Counted from the first letter of the stretch, positions 28,361 through 37,338 are shown. The stretch is DNA of 64,000 bases from JAWKOK01 sp963765875 (GCA_963765875.1 CAVXYK010000013.1:1-64000), one strand, 5' to 3'. Notes: generated from the sequence alone by a model not told the origin. Numbers and translations are program-made.

Positions 28361-30760
28361 CTACTCACACGTTGACGCGGAGACCAACACGCCGGCCTCT
28401 TGGGTACCTGCATAGAGCGTCCCGGACCCACTCGGATCGAAGGCCAATGTGTTGACCGTGTTGCTGTTGACGAGACCACTGTCAGTCCATGTGACTCCGC
28501 CATCGGTCGACTCGAAGACTGCTCCGGCAAAGGTCCCGGCGTGTAGACTGTCGGGGTTCATGGGGTCCATCGCCAGTGACATGATTGATTTCTCCTCAAG
28601 CCCGACATAGGCCCAACTCAGTCCGCCATCTTCCGACCGGGCAATGCCCGCCCCGGTGCCGGCTAGCACTACGTCCGGCAGAAGTGGATGGGGACTGATG
28701 GCGGAGACGAAGAGCCCCAAGAAACCGTCAACCGTGTTCGTCAAGCCATTGCTGGACACAATCCAGCTTTCACCGCCATCCACACTCTTCATGATGCCGT
28801 TGTTCTCCGACCCGGCGTAGACAACCAGCGGTTCCAGCGGATCGATGGCGACCACTTGGGCTGCGGTGTCCGTGATGCCTAGGGTCGGCGAAATCCAGGT
28901 TGCACCGCCGTCGACGGACTTGTATGTGGCTTGATCCGTTGCTGCAAAGAGCGTGTCAGGGTTGACCGGATCGATGGCCAGCCCGTATACGCCGGCATCG
29001 TCGAGACCGTTGCTGCTGGGCGTCCAGGTCACGCCGCCGTCAACCGTCATCAACACGCCGCCGTCTTCAGAACCGGCGTAGAGCATGTTCGGCTCCAACG
29101 GATTCATGGCCAGTGAACTGATGGTATTGGTCAATGTGCCGGTGATCCAGCTTGCACCACCGTCGACTGACTTGAGCACGCCCTCGAAGTCAGCGGCGGC
29201 GTGAATGGTCTGTGGGTTGAGCGGGTCGATGGCGAAGCTGCGGATGATCGACGTTTCGATGCCGTCGTTGGCTGTCCGCCAGAGAGGGGCACAGGCCCAA
29301 CGTTCGAAGACGCCTTGACCCAGCGAACCGCCGTAGATCTTGTCGAGGATGACGTCGTCGCCTTCCCCAAATTGACCGGGCACGAAGTCCAATGCCTGAA
29401 ACGGTACATTCCGCAGCCAATGGTTTAGCCATGTGGCCCCGCCGTCTCCGGAGGCGTAGATGCCACTGTCAGTGGCGGCATAGATGCTCTCGCTTGCGTT
29501 GGGATCGACAGCAACGGCAAAGACACCGCTCTCCGGCAAGCCACTCTCCGTCCAGTTGGCGCCGCCGTCGTTTGAGCGATAGATGCCGCCGCCCGAGCCG
29601 GCGTAGAGCGTGTTGGGTGAAGTCGGGTCGACAGTCAGGGCAAAGATGAAGCTGTTGGCCATGCCCATATTCTGGGTTGGCGTCAGCCCGCTGGAGGCCC
29701 CGATCCAGCTTTCACCGCCGTCGCTGCTGGCATAGAAGCCGCTGAACATAGTGGCCGCATAGATCGTGTCGGTCATTACCGGGTTGGCGGCCAGAGCCAA
29801 GACCTGGGTGTTGGTCAGACCGACGGTATTCCAGGTCGCTCCACTGTCAACTGATTTGATGACGCCGCCATTGGTTGTGCCGGCGTAGAGCATCGCCGTG
29901 TCGACCGGATCCATGGCCAGCGCGTAGATGCCGGTTGTGATCAGGCTGCTGCCGGCGACCTCCCAGGTGAAACCGCTGTCCACCGATATGCGTACACCTG
30001 ACTCTTCCATGCCTGCATAGAGCGTGGACGGGTCGGAGGGGTCGATCAACATGGCGCTTGTCGTGCCATTGTCCAGGCCGGCATTGGCCGCCATCCAATT
30101 CGAACCGGCGTCCGGCGATAGGTAGACGCCTGCGCCTTCGGTACCGGCAAAGAGCATGGCGGGATCGTCGGGATCGGCAACCAGTGCGCGGATGAAGCTG
30201 TTGACAAGTCCGCGATTGGCGGCTGACCAGCTCTGGCCGCTATCCATCGATTTGAAGAGACCGCCGAAATCTGTGCCCGCGTAAAGCACACCGTCGGTTG
30301 AAGGGTCTACGGCCAGGGACATCACATTGGTGGTGGTCAATCCATCGTTGGCTGCTGTCCAACTGACGCCGCCATCACTGGAAACGAAGATGCCGTCGCT
30401 GGTTCCCGCTACGAGTGTCGATGGATTGGCCGTGTCGAAGGTCAGTGCGTTCACCGCGCCGCCTGACCAGTCCGTGCCGGATGCTGCCCACGTGTCGCCG
30501 CCATCGCTGGATTTGAGAATGCCCTGGTCGAATGTGCCGGCGTAGAGCGTGTCCGGCGTGAGTGGGTCGATCACAAGCGCGTTCGGCGATGTGTTGGTCA
30601 TGCTGGTGCTCTGCCAAAGAGCGCCGCCGTCATCGGTGACAAAGAGACCGCTGTCGTAAGTGCCGGCATATAGCAGCCCGGTGGAAACGGGATGGCTGAC
30701 CAGCAACGTGGGCTGGGTATCGGTCAGCCCGCTGCTGACCCAACTGGCTCCCGCATCCAT
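28361..30760 (-). CDS. Exported Asp-box (BNR/sortilin-like) beta-propeller protein, main part
   Basis: About 800 residues made almost entirely of Asp-box repeats (S-x-D-G-G-x-x-W, such as KSVDGGASW, RSNDGGANW, ESTDGGVTW). With the N-terminal fragment I count 19 boxes, enough for two or more propellers. Spacers carry the pattern ALAVDPxxPxTLYAGT. The open frame extends upstream past 30760 to about 30865 and joins the signal-peptide fragment through a one-base shift there. Such proteins are secreted or surface-bound; binding to glycans or polymers is common but not shown. The stop at 28361 follows a cysteine (SASTCE). Confidence 0.75.
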   Translation of the reverse strand: MDAGASWVSSGLTDTQPTLLVSHPVSTGLLYAGTYDSGLFVTDDGGALWQSTSMTNTSPNALVIDPLTPDTLYAGTFDQGILKSSDGGDTWAASGTDWSGGAVNALTFDTANPSTLVAGTSDGIFVSSDGGVSWTAANDGLTTTNVMSLAVDPSTDGVLYAGTDFGGLFKSMDSGQSWSAANRGLVNSFIRALVADPDDPAMLFAGTEGAGVYLSPDAGSNWMAANAGLDNGTTSAMLIDPSDPSTLYAGMEESGVRISVDSGFTWEVAGSSLITTGIYALAMDPVDTAMLYAGTTNGGVIKSVDSGATWNTVGLTNTQVLALAANPVMTDTIYAATMFSGFYASSDGGESWIGASSGLTPTQNMGMANSFIFALTVDPTSPNTLYAGSGGGIYRSNDGGANWTESGLPESGVFAVAVDPNASESIYAATDSGIYASGDGGATWLNHWLRNVPFQALDFVPGQFGEGDDVILDKIYGGSLGQGVFERWACAPLWRTANDGIETSIIRSFAIDPLNPQTIHAAADFEGVLKSVDGGASWITGTLTNTISSLAMNPLEPNMLYAGSEDGGVLMTVDGGVTWTPSSNGLDDAGVYGLAIDPVNPDTLFAATDQATYKSVDGGATWISPTLGITDTAAQVVAIDPLEPLVVYAGSENNGIMKSVDGGESWIVSSNGLTNTVDGFLGLFVSAISPHPLLPDVVLAGTGAGIARSEDGGLSWAYVGLEEKSIMSLAMDPMNPDSLHAGTFAGAVFESTDGGVTWTDSGLVNSNTVNTLAFDPSGSGTLYAGTQEAGVLVSASTCE

Positions 30761-30846
30761 GCTCTTTGCGATGCCGCTGTCGGTTGCCGCATAGAGGGCG
30801 CTGGGGTCTGCTGAATCGATGACCAGCGCGCTGATGCTTCTGTCGA

Positions 30847-31263
30847 TCAGGCCGCTGTTTCGCAGGCCTGCCAGCTAGAGCCGCCGTCGTCCGAGGCAAA
30901 GACGCCGGCGCCGTCTGTTCCAACGTAGACAGTTGATGTGAAATCGGGCGAAACAACGACAGCGGCGATCGTGGATGTGATGGGCAGCCCGTAGTCGGAT
31001 GAGACCCAACTGGCGCCGCCGTCGGCCGATTTGAAGACGTCCGCTCCGGATGTGCCGAGATAGAGCGAGTCCAGGCCGTTGGGATCCACGGCGATGACAC
31101 TGATGACGCCGCCCTGCGGGCCGCCGGTCTGGCGCCACTCATTGCTGGACTGGGCTTGCGCAAGAGCAACGGCGCCCAGTGTACCGATCAGGCCGATGAG
31201 CAGTGCCAGTGCGAAAAAGCCGGCGCTGGTTTTCTGTCGTCTGTGGGTATGCGGCGAAGGCAT
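30847..31263 (-). CDS. N-terminal part of the Asp-box propeller protein with signal peptide
   Basis: A clear signal peptide (GFFALALLIGLIGTLGAVAL, cut near AQAQSS) is followed by two Asp boxes (KSADGGASW, ASDDGGSSW). The frame ends with an artefactual CETAA tail. In the neighbouring frame the same DNA reads LRNSGLIDRSISALVIDSAD, which fits the repeat, so a single-base shift lies near 30860. The intact protein would be about 966 residues (31263-28361). Confidence 0.75.
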   Translation of the reverse strand: MPSPHTHRRQKTSAGFFALALLIGLIGTLGAVALAQAQSSNEWRQTGGPQGGVISVIAVDPNGLDSLYLGTSGADVFKSADGGASWVSSDYGLPITSTIAAVVVSPDFTSTVYVGTDGAGVFASDDGGSSWQACETAA

Positions 31264-31495
31264 GGTGAGACTCCTCGGTCTGTTCTTGCTGCGGGCGGTT
31301 TCGTAGAATGATCTTCTTGTTGAAGGCGAGGGGCTGAACTGATTGTGCCGATCTACCGGCTTGATTCTACATCACGATCCCACAACGCCCCAGAATTCTT
31401 CGTCTTGCCGCCGTATCGTCTCTGTACTAGACTGGACTCAATCACCGAAAATCTTAGAAACTCATTGGATAGTCAGGTTAGAAAGGGAAAAACGC

Positions 31496-32179
31496 ATGAA
31501 CGTAGATGTTCGCTATCGACCGGCCTATGCATTGGCCATGGTCACCTTGGACAAGGATGAGACAATCCAAGTTGAGGGCGGAAGCATGGTCGGCATGTCA
31601 CCCGATCTGCAGTTGAAGACCGAGGCCAAAGGCGGTTTCTTCAAGTCACTCAGTCGCTCGGTCTTCGGCGGCGAAAGTTTTTTCCTCAATACGTACACAG
31701 CGTCCAAAGATGGGGACTCGGTGGCTCTGGCCCCGCCTTTGCCCGGCGACGTCTCGGTCATCGAGATGACTGGCCAGTCGCTGCTGGTTCAGTCAGGCGC
31801 CTACTTGGGTTCGTCCGAGGGCATCACCGTCGATACCAAGTGGTCGGGGGCCAAGGCATTCTTTGGCAGCGAAGGCCTGATCATGCTGCGTATCCAGGGG
31901 ACGGGCACGCTGATTGTATCGAGCTACGGAGCCATCCATCCCGTGGAGCTGGCGGCCGGCCAGAGCTATATTGTCGACACCGGCCATTTGGTTACCTTTG
32001 ACGAAAACATGAAATTCGAAGTCAAGAAGGTCGCCGGCTGGAAGAGCACACTCTTCAGTGGCGAGGGGCTGGTGGTCGAGCTGACGGGACCGGGCAACCT
32101 CACGCTGCAAAGTCGCAGCCAGGATTCGTTCCTGTCATGGCTGATTCCCCAGTTGCCCAAGGATTCATCGTCGTCGTAG
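31496..32179 (+). CDS. AIM24/TIGR00266 family protein
   Basis: 227 residues from an ATG at 31496 with GAAAGGGA upstream. Family marks are the N-terminal ETIQVEGGSMVGM, the GFFKSLSRSVFGGESFF segment, the LIMLRIQGTGTLIVSSYGAI core, and a C-terminal LVVELTGPGNLTLQSRS. The fold is a beta-sheet trimer related to the yeast mitochondrial protein AIM24. The bacterial function is unknown; roles at the membrane have been proposed. It is transcribed away from the Asp-box gene and followed by the RraA-like gene after 163 bp. Confidence 0.85.
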   Translation: MNVDVRYRPAYALAMVTLDKDETIQVEGGSMVGMSPDLQLKTEAKGGFFKSLSRSVFGGESFFLNTYTASKDGDSVALAPPLPGDVSVIEMTGQSLLVQSGAYLGSSEGITVDTKWSGAKAFFGSEGLIMLRIQGTGTLIVSSYGAIHPVELAAGQSYIVDTGHLVTFDENMKFEVKKVAGWKSTLFSGEGLVVELTGPGNLTLQSRSQDSFLSWLIPQLPKDSSSS

Positions 32180-32195
32180 TGGGGAATGGTGACTA

Positions 32196-32330
32196 GGGAG
32201 CGGGGATTGGGGATCAGGGATTGGTGATCAGGAAGTTGAGGGACTCTTGGCTTCCTCTTACTTCCGTAACCTCTCATATCCCCAATTCCTGATCCCCATT
32301 CCCCAACCCCTAATCCCCAATCACCATCAA
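32196..32330. repeat. G-rich/C-rich inverted low-complexity tract
   Basis: The 163 bp between the AIM24 and RraA-like genes hold G-runs (GGGATTGGGGATCAGGGATTG) that are mirrored by C-runs (CCTGATCCCCATTCCCCAAC). The arms can pair with each other, and either strand could form G-quadruplex-like structures. It does not encode a protein. Confidence 0.5.
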
Positions 32331-32342
32331 CAAGGACCACCC

Positions 32343-33224
32343 ATGGAAAAGTTCGCACCACTCAACCTATCACCCGACGAACTGATCGACTACACACCCG
32401 AGTGGGCCGGCGACCGCTTCGAAGACGGCCGGCCCAAGGTGCCCGATCAGATCATCGACCGCATGCGCAATGTCACCATCACCCAGGCCTGGGGTGTGCT
32501 GCGCGGCGAAGGCTATCATCATCAGTTCGAGGGCGATTTCGTGCCCACCCATCCGGGCGAGGTGCTGGTCGGCCGCGCCCTGACGGCCATGTACATGCCG
32601 CGCCGCCCGATGATGCGCACGGTCATGGAGGCCAAGGGTGAGCGCCTGGGCTGCGTGGGCGATCAGATCTCGTGGCCCATCGACATGTTGGTGCAGGGCG
32701 ATGTCTACGTGGCCGACGTCTACGGCAAGATCGAGGAGGGTGCGGTCATGGGTGACAACCTGGCTGCATCCATTCTGGCCAATTCGGGCAACGGTGTTGT
32801 CCATGACGCCGCGCTGCGCGATCTCGACGGCGTGGCGGAATTGCCCGGCTTCGCCAGTTTTTTCCGTGGCTGGCATCCCTCCTACGCCTCGCCGACCATC
32901 ATGTTGCTGGGCGTCAACTGTCCCATCCGCATCGGCCTGGCCACGGTCATGCCCGGCGATGTGGTGCTAGGCCGTAAGGACGGCGTCATCTTTGTGCCCG
33001 CCCACCTGGCCGAGAAGGTCGTCGAGACGTCGGAACTGATCCAACTGCGCGACCAGTTCGGTAAGCAACGCCTCACCGAAGGCAAATACACACCCGGCCA
33101 GATCGACACCCGCTGGGTCGACGAGATCGAGCAGGACTTTTCAACCTGGCTTGAGGATCATATAGACGAGTTGTCCGTACCCAGAGAGGCGATTCAGGAG
33201 CTGTTGAAGAGTCGGACCTGGTAA
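32343..33224 (+). CDS. RraA-family protein (HMG/oxaloacetate aldolase-like)
   Basis: 293 residues from an ATG at 32343 with AAGGA upstream. The RraA core is visible as HPGEVLVGRALTAMYMPRRP, LVQGDVYVADVYGK, GAVMGDNLAASILANSGNGV, VVHDAALRDLDGV and PGDVVLGRKDGVIFVPAHLA. G-x-N-L-A and RDLD belong to the metal and pyruvate-binding site. Members cleave 4-hydroxy-4-methyl-2-oxoglutarate or related 2-keto acids, or decarboxylate oxaloacetate. A role with the sugar-acid enzymes nearby is possible but unproven. The long N- and C-terminal extensions are typical of the larger subgroup. Confidence 0.75.
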   Translation: MEKFAPLNLSPDELIDYTPEWAGDRFEDGRPKVPDQIIDRMRNVTITQAWGVLRGEGYHHQFEGDFVPTHPGEVLVGRALTAMYMPRRPMMRTVMEAKGERLGCVGDQISWPIDMLVQGDVYVADVYGKIEEGAVMGDNLAASILANSGNGVVHDAALRDLDGVAELPGFASFFRGWHPSYASPTIMLLGVNCPIRIGLATVMPGDVVLGRKDGVIFVPAHLAEKVVETSELIQLRDQFGKQRLTEGKYTPGQIDTRWVDEIEQDFSTWLEDHIDELSVPREAIQELLKSRTW

Positions 33225-33406
33225 ACCGCGTAGGGGCACATGATGGGGGGAAGAGCTCACCACGGAGACACGGAGGGGGCACAGAGATCGCAGAGGAAAG
33301 CTGGGGAGAAACGCTTCGCGTAAGCCTCCTCCCTGCTCCCTCCGCTTCTCTGGACAAGAAACTTCTCGAAATAGAGTTATCTCAACCGCATGACAGGAGA
33401 AACACG

Positions 33407-34387
33407 ATGAACGCCCGAGAGCGAGTCTTGACCGCGCTGCGCGGTGAACAGCCCGACCGCGTTCCCTTTGTCGAAGGCCAGGTCGATCCGCCGATCCAAC
33501 GAGCCATGGTCGGCAAGGATGAATTTTTACCCGAGGAATTGAACGAGGTGATGGGGCTGGACAACCTGATTGTCGATCTGTCGCCGCCCATCTTCGGTGA
33601 GTACGAGGAGCATGACGGCATCGATTTTGTGGCCAGACCCTTGATCCACGGGCGTGACGATCTGGATATCATGCAATTTTCCGATCCCGACGATCCGGCG
33701 CTCTACGCGCCGGGCGAGGCATTGATCGCACGCAATCAGGGCACCTACGCCGTCGCCGCCAAGATGCGGCTAGGCGTTTCGCCCATGCTGATGAGCCTGG
33801 GCCTGGACGGTTTTTCCTACGCCCTGGCCGATGATCCCGGCCTGGTAGACACCGTCCTCGGTCGCTACGCTGACTGGAGCATCGCCGTCATCCGTCACCT
33901 CAACGACCTGGGCGTGGACTATGTCTGGACCTTCGACGACATGGCCTACAAGACCGGCCCAATGTTTTCGCCACGGACAATGAACTGGGTGCTGATGCCC
34001 CACATGCGACGGGTGGCCGACGCTATCCAGGCGACCGGCCTGCCCTGGATCTTCCACTCCGACGGCGATCTGATGCTGCTGCTCGACGATCTGCTGACCC
34101 TGGGCTTCGACGCCCTGCACCCGCTGGAGCCAGGCCCCATGGACATCGAGGCCGTCAAGCGCGACTACGGCGACCGGCTCTGCCTGGTGGGCAACATCGA
34201 TCTGCACTACACGCTGACGCTGGGTACGCCCGAGGAGGTCGACGCCGAGGTCAAGCAGCGCATAGAGACCATCGGCGTGGGCGGCGGCTACATGATCAGC
34301 AGCGCCAACTCGATCACGAGCTACTGCAAGATCGAGAACGTGTGGGCGATGATTGAGGCGATCCGCAAATATGGGGCGTATGCGTAG
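33407..34387 (+). CDS. Uroporphyrinogen decarboxylase (URO-D) family protein
   Basis: 326 residues, with AGGAG 8 nt before the ATG at 33407. It has the URO-D-like barrel (MNARERVLTALRGEQPDRVP, WTFDDMAYKTGPMFSPRTM, IFHSDGDLMLLLDDLLTLGF, HPLEPGPMDIEAVKRDYGDR, LVGNIDLH). The N-terminus and the HSDGD segment resemble the MtaA/CmuA methyltransferase branch rather than the haem enzyme HemE. It therefore probably handles methyl groups or another small substrate. The gene is 182 bp downstream of the RraA-like gene on the same strand. Confidence 0.8.
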   Translation: MNARERVLTALRGEQPDRVPFVEGQVDPPIQRAMVGKDEFLPEELNEVMGLDNLIVDLSPPIFGEYEEHDGIDFVARPLIHGRDDLDIMQFSDPDDPALYAPGEALIARNQGTYAVAAKMRLGVSPMLMSLGLDGFSYALADDPGLVDTVLGRYADWSIAVIRHLNDLGVDYVWTFDDMAYKTGPMFSPRTMNWVLMPHMRRVADAIQATGLPWIFHSDGDLMLLLDDLLTLGFDALHPLEPGPMDIEAVKRDYGDRLCLVGNIDLHYTLTLGTPEEVDAEVKQRIETIGVGGGYMISSANSITSYCKIENVWAMIEAIRKYGAYA

Positions 34388-34521
34388 GGCGTGGAGGCTA
34401 TGGCGCGCATTTCGCGCGTTCACCGCACGGCGTTGTGTCACGCGGGAATGAACTCCGCGGCTAACACCGAAGAGCGACCTCAGGCGCTGCGCGGGCGGCG
34501 CAGCCTAGGTGACTGTCCGCA

Positions 34522-34592
34522 ATCAACCTCCGGGAGGTGGTCACGAAATTCCAGGTAAGCGAACTGGTGTTGACCACCTCCCGGAGGTTGAT
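34522..34592. repeat. Perfect 22-bp inverted repeat
   Basis: The arm ATCAACCTCCGGGAGGTGGTCA (34522-34543) and its exact complement (34571-34592) are separated by 27 nt. Each arm also contains the small palindrome CCTCCGGGAGG. It sits between convergent genes (stops at 34387 and 34619) and could act as a transcription stop or be a mobile palindrome. Confidence 0.7.
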
Positions 34593-34618
34593 ACTGCTAC
34601 GTTGTATGCGGACAATAT

Positions 34619-35167
34619 CTATCGCGGTCGCCATCGCTGAGGCGGCCGTCTATCAGGGTGCCACCTGTTCGGATGGGGCGCTCGTGGATTCTGCCATGGA
34701 TTGGGGGCCGGGTGCCAGCCGGCGTCGACGCTGATTGTTCTGGTTTCGCCGGCTCCGGGCAGATAGAATGGATTGCTGGCGCCAATGGTCCGGCCAGTCT
34801 GAGGCTGATAGACCACCCAGCGAAAGGGTCCGCTGCCGAAATCCTTCTCCTCGACGGTCCAGGCAATCGTGCCGTTCTGTGCTTGACCTCGCCAACCTTC
34901 GACATCGTGCCAGTGGCCCGTGCCGCCCCGCCATTGCACCACCGTCCAGGCGCCGGGCTGTGTATGCAGCACGATTCGGCCGGTGGGGTCGTGGTCCCCA
35001 TTCCCGTCGTTCTCATCATCATCGTCAGAATCGCCATAGGCGAGCATGGGCTGACGTGACGTCAGATCATGCGCTGCGGCGCCCCTGGGTATGGCCGCTG
35101 GAAGAACCAACGCCAGGACGAGAGAGAGTGTGATCAAGATCCAAAATCTGGGCTGAGCATATCGCAT
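34619..35167 (-). CDS. Exported protein of unknown function
   Basis: 182 residues. The start at 35167 has a strong GGAGGAAA site. The signal peptide is FWILITLSLVLALVLPAA with cleavage after RGAAA. An Asp-rich stretch follows (GDSDDDDENDGNGDHD). A compact domain comes next (IVLHTQPGAWTVVQWRGGTG, WTVEEKDFGSGPFRWVVYQP). The tail is rich in Pro, Arg, His and Trp. I do not recognise the family. A four-fold 11-bp repeat box sits 64 bp upstream, and the same motif occurs before the BON gene, so the two may be co-regulated. Confidence 0.7.
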   Translation of the reverse strand: MRYAQPRFWILITLSLVLALVLPAAIPRGAAAHDLTSRQPMLAYGDSDDDDENDGNGDHDPTGRIVLHTQPGAWTVVQWRGGTGHWHDVEGWRGQAQNGTIAWTVEEKDFGSGPFRWVVYQPQTGRTIGASNPFYLPGAGETRTISVDAGWHPAPNPWQNPRAPHPNRWHPDRRPPQRWRPR

Positions 35168-35230
35168 GTTTATTTCCTCCGAGAATGGGTGCACTCAATC
35201 CGTTCGTTCACTTGAGTTTCCCACGTACGG

Positions 35231-35270
35231 GGCTACACAGCGGCTACAATCTGGCTACAGCCCGGCTACT
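35231..35270 (-). promoter_or_regulatory. Four-fold GGCTACA box, 11-bp period
   Basis: Plus-strand heptads GGCTACA, GGCTACA, GGCTACA and GGCTACT start at 35231, 35242, 35253 and 35264, separated by unrelated 4-bp spacers. Read toward the minus-strand gene starting at 35167, the unit is TGTAGCC. Two more copies with the same spacing lie at 43747-43764. This is the form of site bound cooperatively by OmpR/PhoB-family response regulators. Confidence 0.65.
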
Positions 35271-35278
35271 GGCTTTGC

Positions 35279-35408
35279 GTTGAGCCAGCATTCCGGGATT
35301 GCGGCGCAGCCTCTTCGCCAACCAGAAATCGCACTGTCGCAATCCCGGAATGCTTCTACACGCTCAACTGGTTTTGTTTGCGAAGCAGGTGCAAAGCGCC
35401 AACACACC
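35279..35408. repeat. Composite palindrome plus dispersed repeat tail
   Basis: Outer arms GTTGAGC/GCTCAAC (35279 and 35362) enclose a perfect 16-bp pair GCATTCCGGGATTGCG (35288-35303) and its complement (35338-35353). The downstream segment at 35366-35408 (TTGTTTGCGAAGCAGGTGCA and on) matches the ends of the elements at 47411-47454 and 51680-51724. The remaining bases to 35496 show no gene. Confidence 0.65.
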
Positions 35409-35496
35409 GACTTCCATTCATTGCGCTTGATTGCGCCCGTGTCGAATGATTGTCAACATCTGATCCGGCGCCGCATATGTGTCGAGTTTCTCTGCC

Positions 35497-36522
35497 CTAC
35501 CCGATCAACGTCACCGCTTGCCCCGTCGCCGCCGACTCATAGGCCCCAAAGACCAACTCCATGGTCTTGAGATTCTCGTCGCCCGAGGTCTCGGCGGGCT
35601 GGCCGCTGCGCAGCGAACGCAGCAGATCGGCGTTGCAGTCGACGATGCTGGCATGCACGATGTCGTAGGCGGGGTCGGCCCAGGCATAGCGGGGCGGGGC
35701 ATAGCGTTTGGAGAGCGTGCCATCCGCTGTCGTGATCCGGATCCAGAAGTCGGGCCCGAGTTCGATGGAGCCGTCGCTGCATTCGACGTGAATGTAGGTC
35801 TCGGGAAACCGCTCATTTTCGGTGCGGCTGGCGTAGCTCATGGAGCAAGTGACGGTCACATCGTCAACCGTCTCCATCATCACCGTGGCTACGTCCTCGC
35901 CGGCAATGTCGGGCGTGATGCGTGTGGTCTGGCAGTAGAGCCGTCGCGCATCGCCAAAGAGGAAGCGCGAGGCGTCAAGGATGTGGCTACCGATGTCGGT
36001 GAGGATGAACTGGTCCAGCTCTTTGAGGAAGGGCTGATTGTCGAAGACGGGAAACGAATTCGCATAGACAACGTGGGCACGGAAGGGCTTGCCCACAGCG
36101 TCGCTGTGCAGCAGTTTAGCAAACTGGCGGATGGGATGTTGCCAGCGCCAATTCTCGTGGATCATCAGCGGCACATCGGCTTCCCGGCAAACGGCGACCA
36201 TACGCCGTGCAGTCGCTAGATTCGGGGCCATGGGCTTCTGACAGATGACTGGCTTGCCGTACTTGGCGGCCAGTTCAACGAAGGGCGCGTGGGTGTCGAC
36301 GTCGGTGATGATGTCGACAAAATCGACCTCCTCGTTGCGTAGCAGTTCCTCGGCGTCGCCGTAGACGGCGGGTATGTCGAATCGCTCGGCCAGCGCCTCG
36401 GCCTTGGCGACTGTGCGGTTGTAGCAGGCTACGCAGTCCACGCCGCCGACCTCCTGCCAGCCGGCCAGCTGGAATTGGGCCCAGAAGCCGGTGCCGAGAA
36501 TGGCGAATCGTAGGTTGTCCAT
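35497..36522 (-). CDS. apsD: Gfo/Idh/MocA-family dehydrogenase, candidate D-apiose dehydrogenase
   Basis: 341 residues. The start at 36522 (MDNLRFAILGTGFWAQFQLA) has GGAGG 6 nt upstream. The Rossmann motif is LGTGFWA. The catalytic-lysine motif is CQKPMAPN (usual form EKP). Substrate-pocket residues lie around HENWRWQHP and LTDIGSHILDASRF, which supplies the DxxxH-type motif. The family oxidises sugars with NAD(P). The gene diverges from GntR and the lactonase-RLP-kinase-oxidoisomerase operon. In described D-apiose clusters such a dehydrogenase makes D-apionolactone, so the name is assigned by context and would be wrong if the substrate differs. Confidence 0.65.
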   Translation of the reverse strand: MDNLRFAILGTGFWAQFQLAGWQEVGGVDCVACYNRTVAKAEALAERFDIPAVYGDAEELLRNEEVDFVDIITDVDTHAPFVELAAKYGKPVICQKPMAPNLATARRMVAVCREADVPLMIHENWRWQHPIRQFAKLLHSDAVGKPFRAHVVYANSFPVFDNQPFLKELDQFILTDIGSHILDASRFLFGDARRLYCQTTRITPDIAGEDVATVMMETVDDVTVTCSMSYASRTENERFPETYIHVECSDGSIELGPDFWIRITTADGTLSKRYAPPRYAWADPAYDIVHASIVDCNADLLRSLRSGQPAETSGDENLKTMELVFGAYESAATGQAVTLIG

Positions 36523-36575
36523 GGAATGCCTCCGATGATGGAAACGGGGAATCGACAATGCTTGAATACGGCTGG

Positions 36576-36631
36576 TTGCATCACTTGAGGCAACCGCATA
36601 TAATCAACCCAGAGTGTATCTGAGATCTCAG
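36576..36631 (+). promoter_or_regulatory. Promoter and palindromic operator of the apiose gene cluster
   Basis: TTGCAT (36576-36581), a 17-bp spacer and a perfect TATAAT (36599-36604) form a strong sigma70-type promoter reading into the GntR gene. A 12-bp perfect palindrome CTGAGATCTCAG at 36620-36631 lies just after the expected transcription start, a usual repressor position. It is also upstream of the divergent dehydrogenase. The GntR protein encoded next is the likely binder. Confidence 0.65.
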
Positions 36632-36672
36632 TAGGATGTCAACCATAATTTCTCACCGCTTGTCGCCTGACG

Positions 36673-37338
36673 ATGGATGAATTGATGGACAAGTTGAAAA
36701 CGGAAAAACCCATGCTTCTCAAGGAGCAGGCCTATCAACAACTGAAGCAGATGTTGGTGGACGGGACCTACGTGCCCGGCACTTTTCTCTCAGAACGGCG
36801 GCTGGCTGAGCAACTGGGCATGAGCAAGACGCCTGTGCGTGCTGCACTGGAACGGGTCGAAGCCGAGGGATATATCACTGTGTCGCCTCAGCAGGGCATC
36901 GTCGTGCGCGAGCTTTCCCTGCGTGCCATCAAGGAGCACTACGAGATCCGCATGGCGCTGGAGACCCACATTGTTCGCAGTCTTGCCGGATCACTCACTC
37001 CGGATCAAGTCGACTCTTTGTCCCGCAATCTGGATGCACAACTTGTTACTCTTCGGGAAAATGACATCATGACCCATGTGGCTCATGACCGGGACTTTCA
37101 TCTGTTGCTGGCAACTTGTCTGGACAATCAGGAGATTCTGCGTGTGATGCAGCGCCAACAGGAACGAGCCTTTCGCGTGACCTCACAGATTTCGATGCGC
37201 CATCCAGAGCGTATTCAGGAGAGCTACGAGGAACATCTGGGCATCTTTGAGTCGATTCGAGATGGCGAGGGAGATCGAGCTGCTGCGCGCATGCAACATC
37301 ATCTGGAAACAGGTCGACGGTTCATTCTATCAGCCTAG
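36673..37338 (+). CDS. GntR-family regulator (FadR/FCD subfamily)
   Basis: About 221 residues. The N-terminal winged helix is LKQMLVDGTYVPGTFLSERR, LAEQLGMSKTPVRAALERVE. The FCD ligand domain follows (YEIRMALETHIVRSLAG, HDRDFHLLLATCLDNQE, HLGIFESIRDGEGDRAAARM HH region), with the Asp/His residues that hold a metal in this subfamily. A second ATG at 36685 is possible. It is the first gene of the plus-strand cluster and 35 bp from the lactonase gene. It probably represses the cluster until a pathway acid is present. Confidence 0.85.
   Translation: MDELMDKLKTEKPMLLKEQAYQQLKQMLVDGTYVPGTFLSERRLAEQLGMSKTPVRAALERVEAEGYITVSPQQGIVVRELSLRAIKEHYEIRMALETHIVRSLAGSLTPDQVDSLSRNLDAQLVTLRENDIMTHVAHDRDFHLLLATCLDNQEILRVMQRQQERAFRVTSQISMRHPERIQESYEEHLGIFESIRDGEGDRAAARMQHHLETGRRFILSA

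Noticed and set aside
33407..34387. HemE uroporphyrinogen decarboxylase of haem synthesis
   Set aside because: The sequence fits the methyltransferase-like branch of the family and no other haem genes are near, although the cytochrome needs haem.
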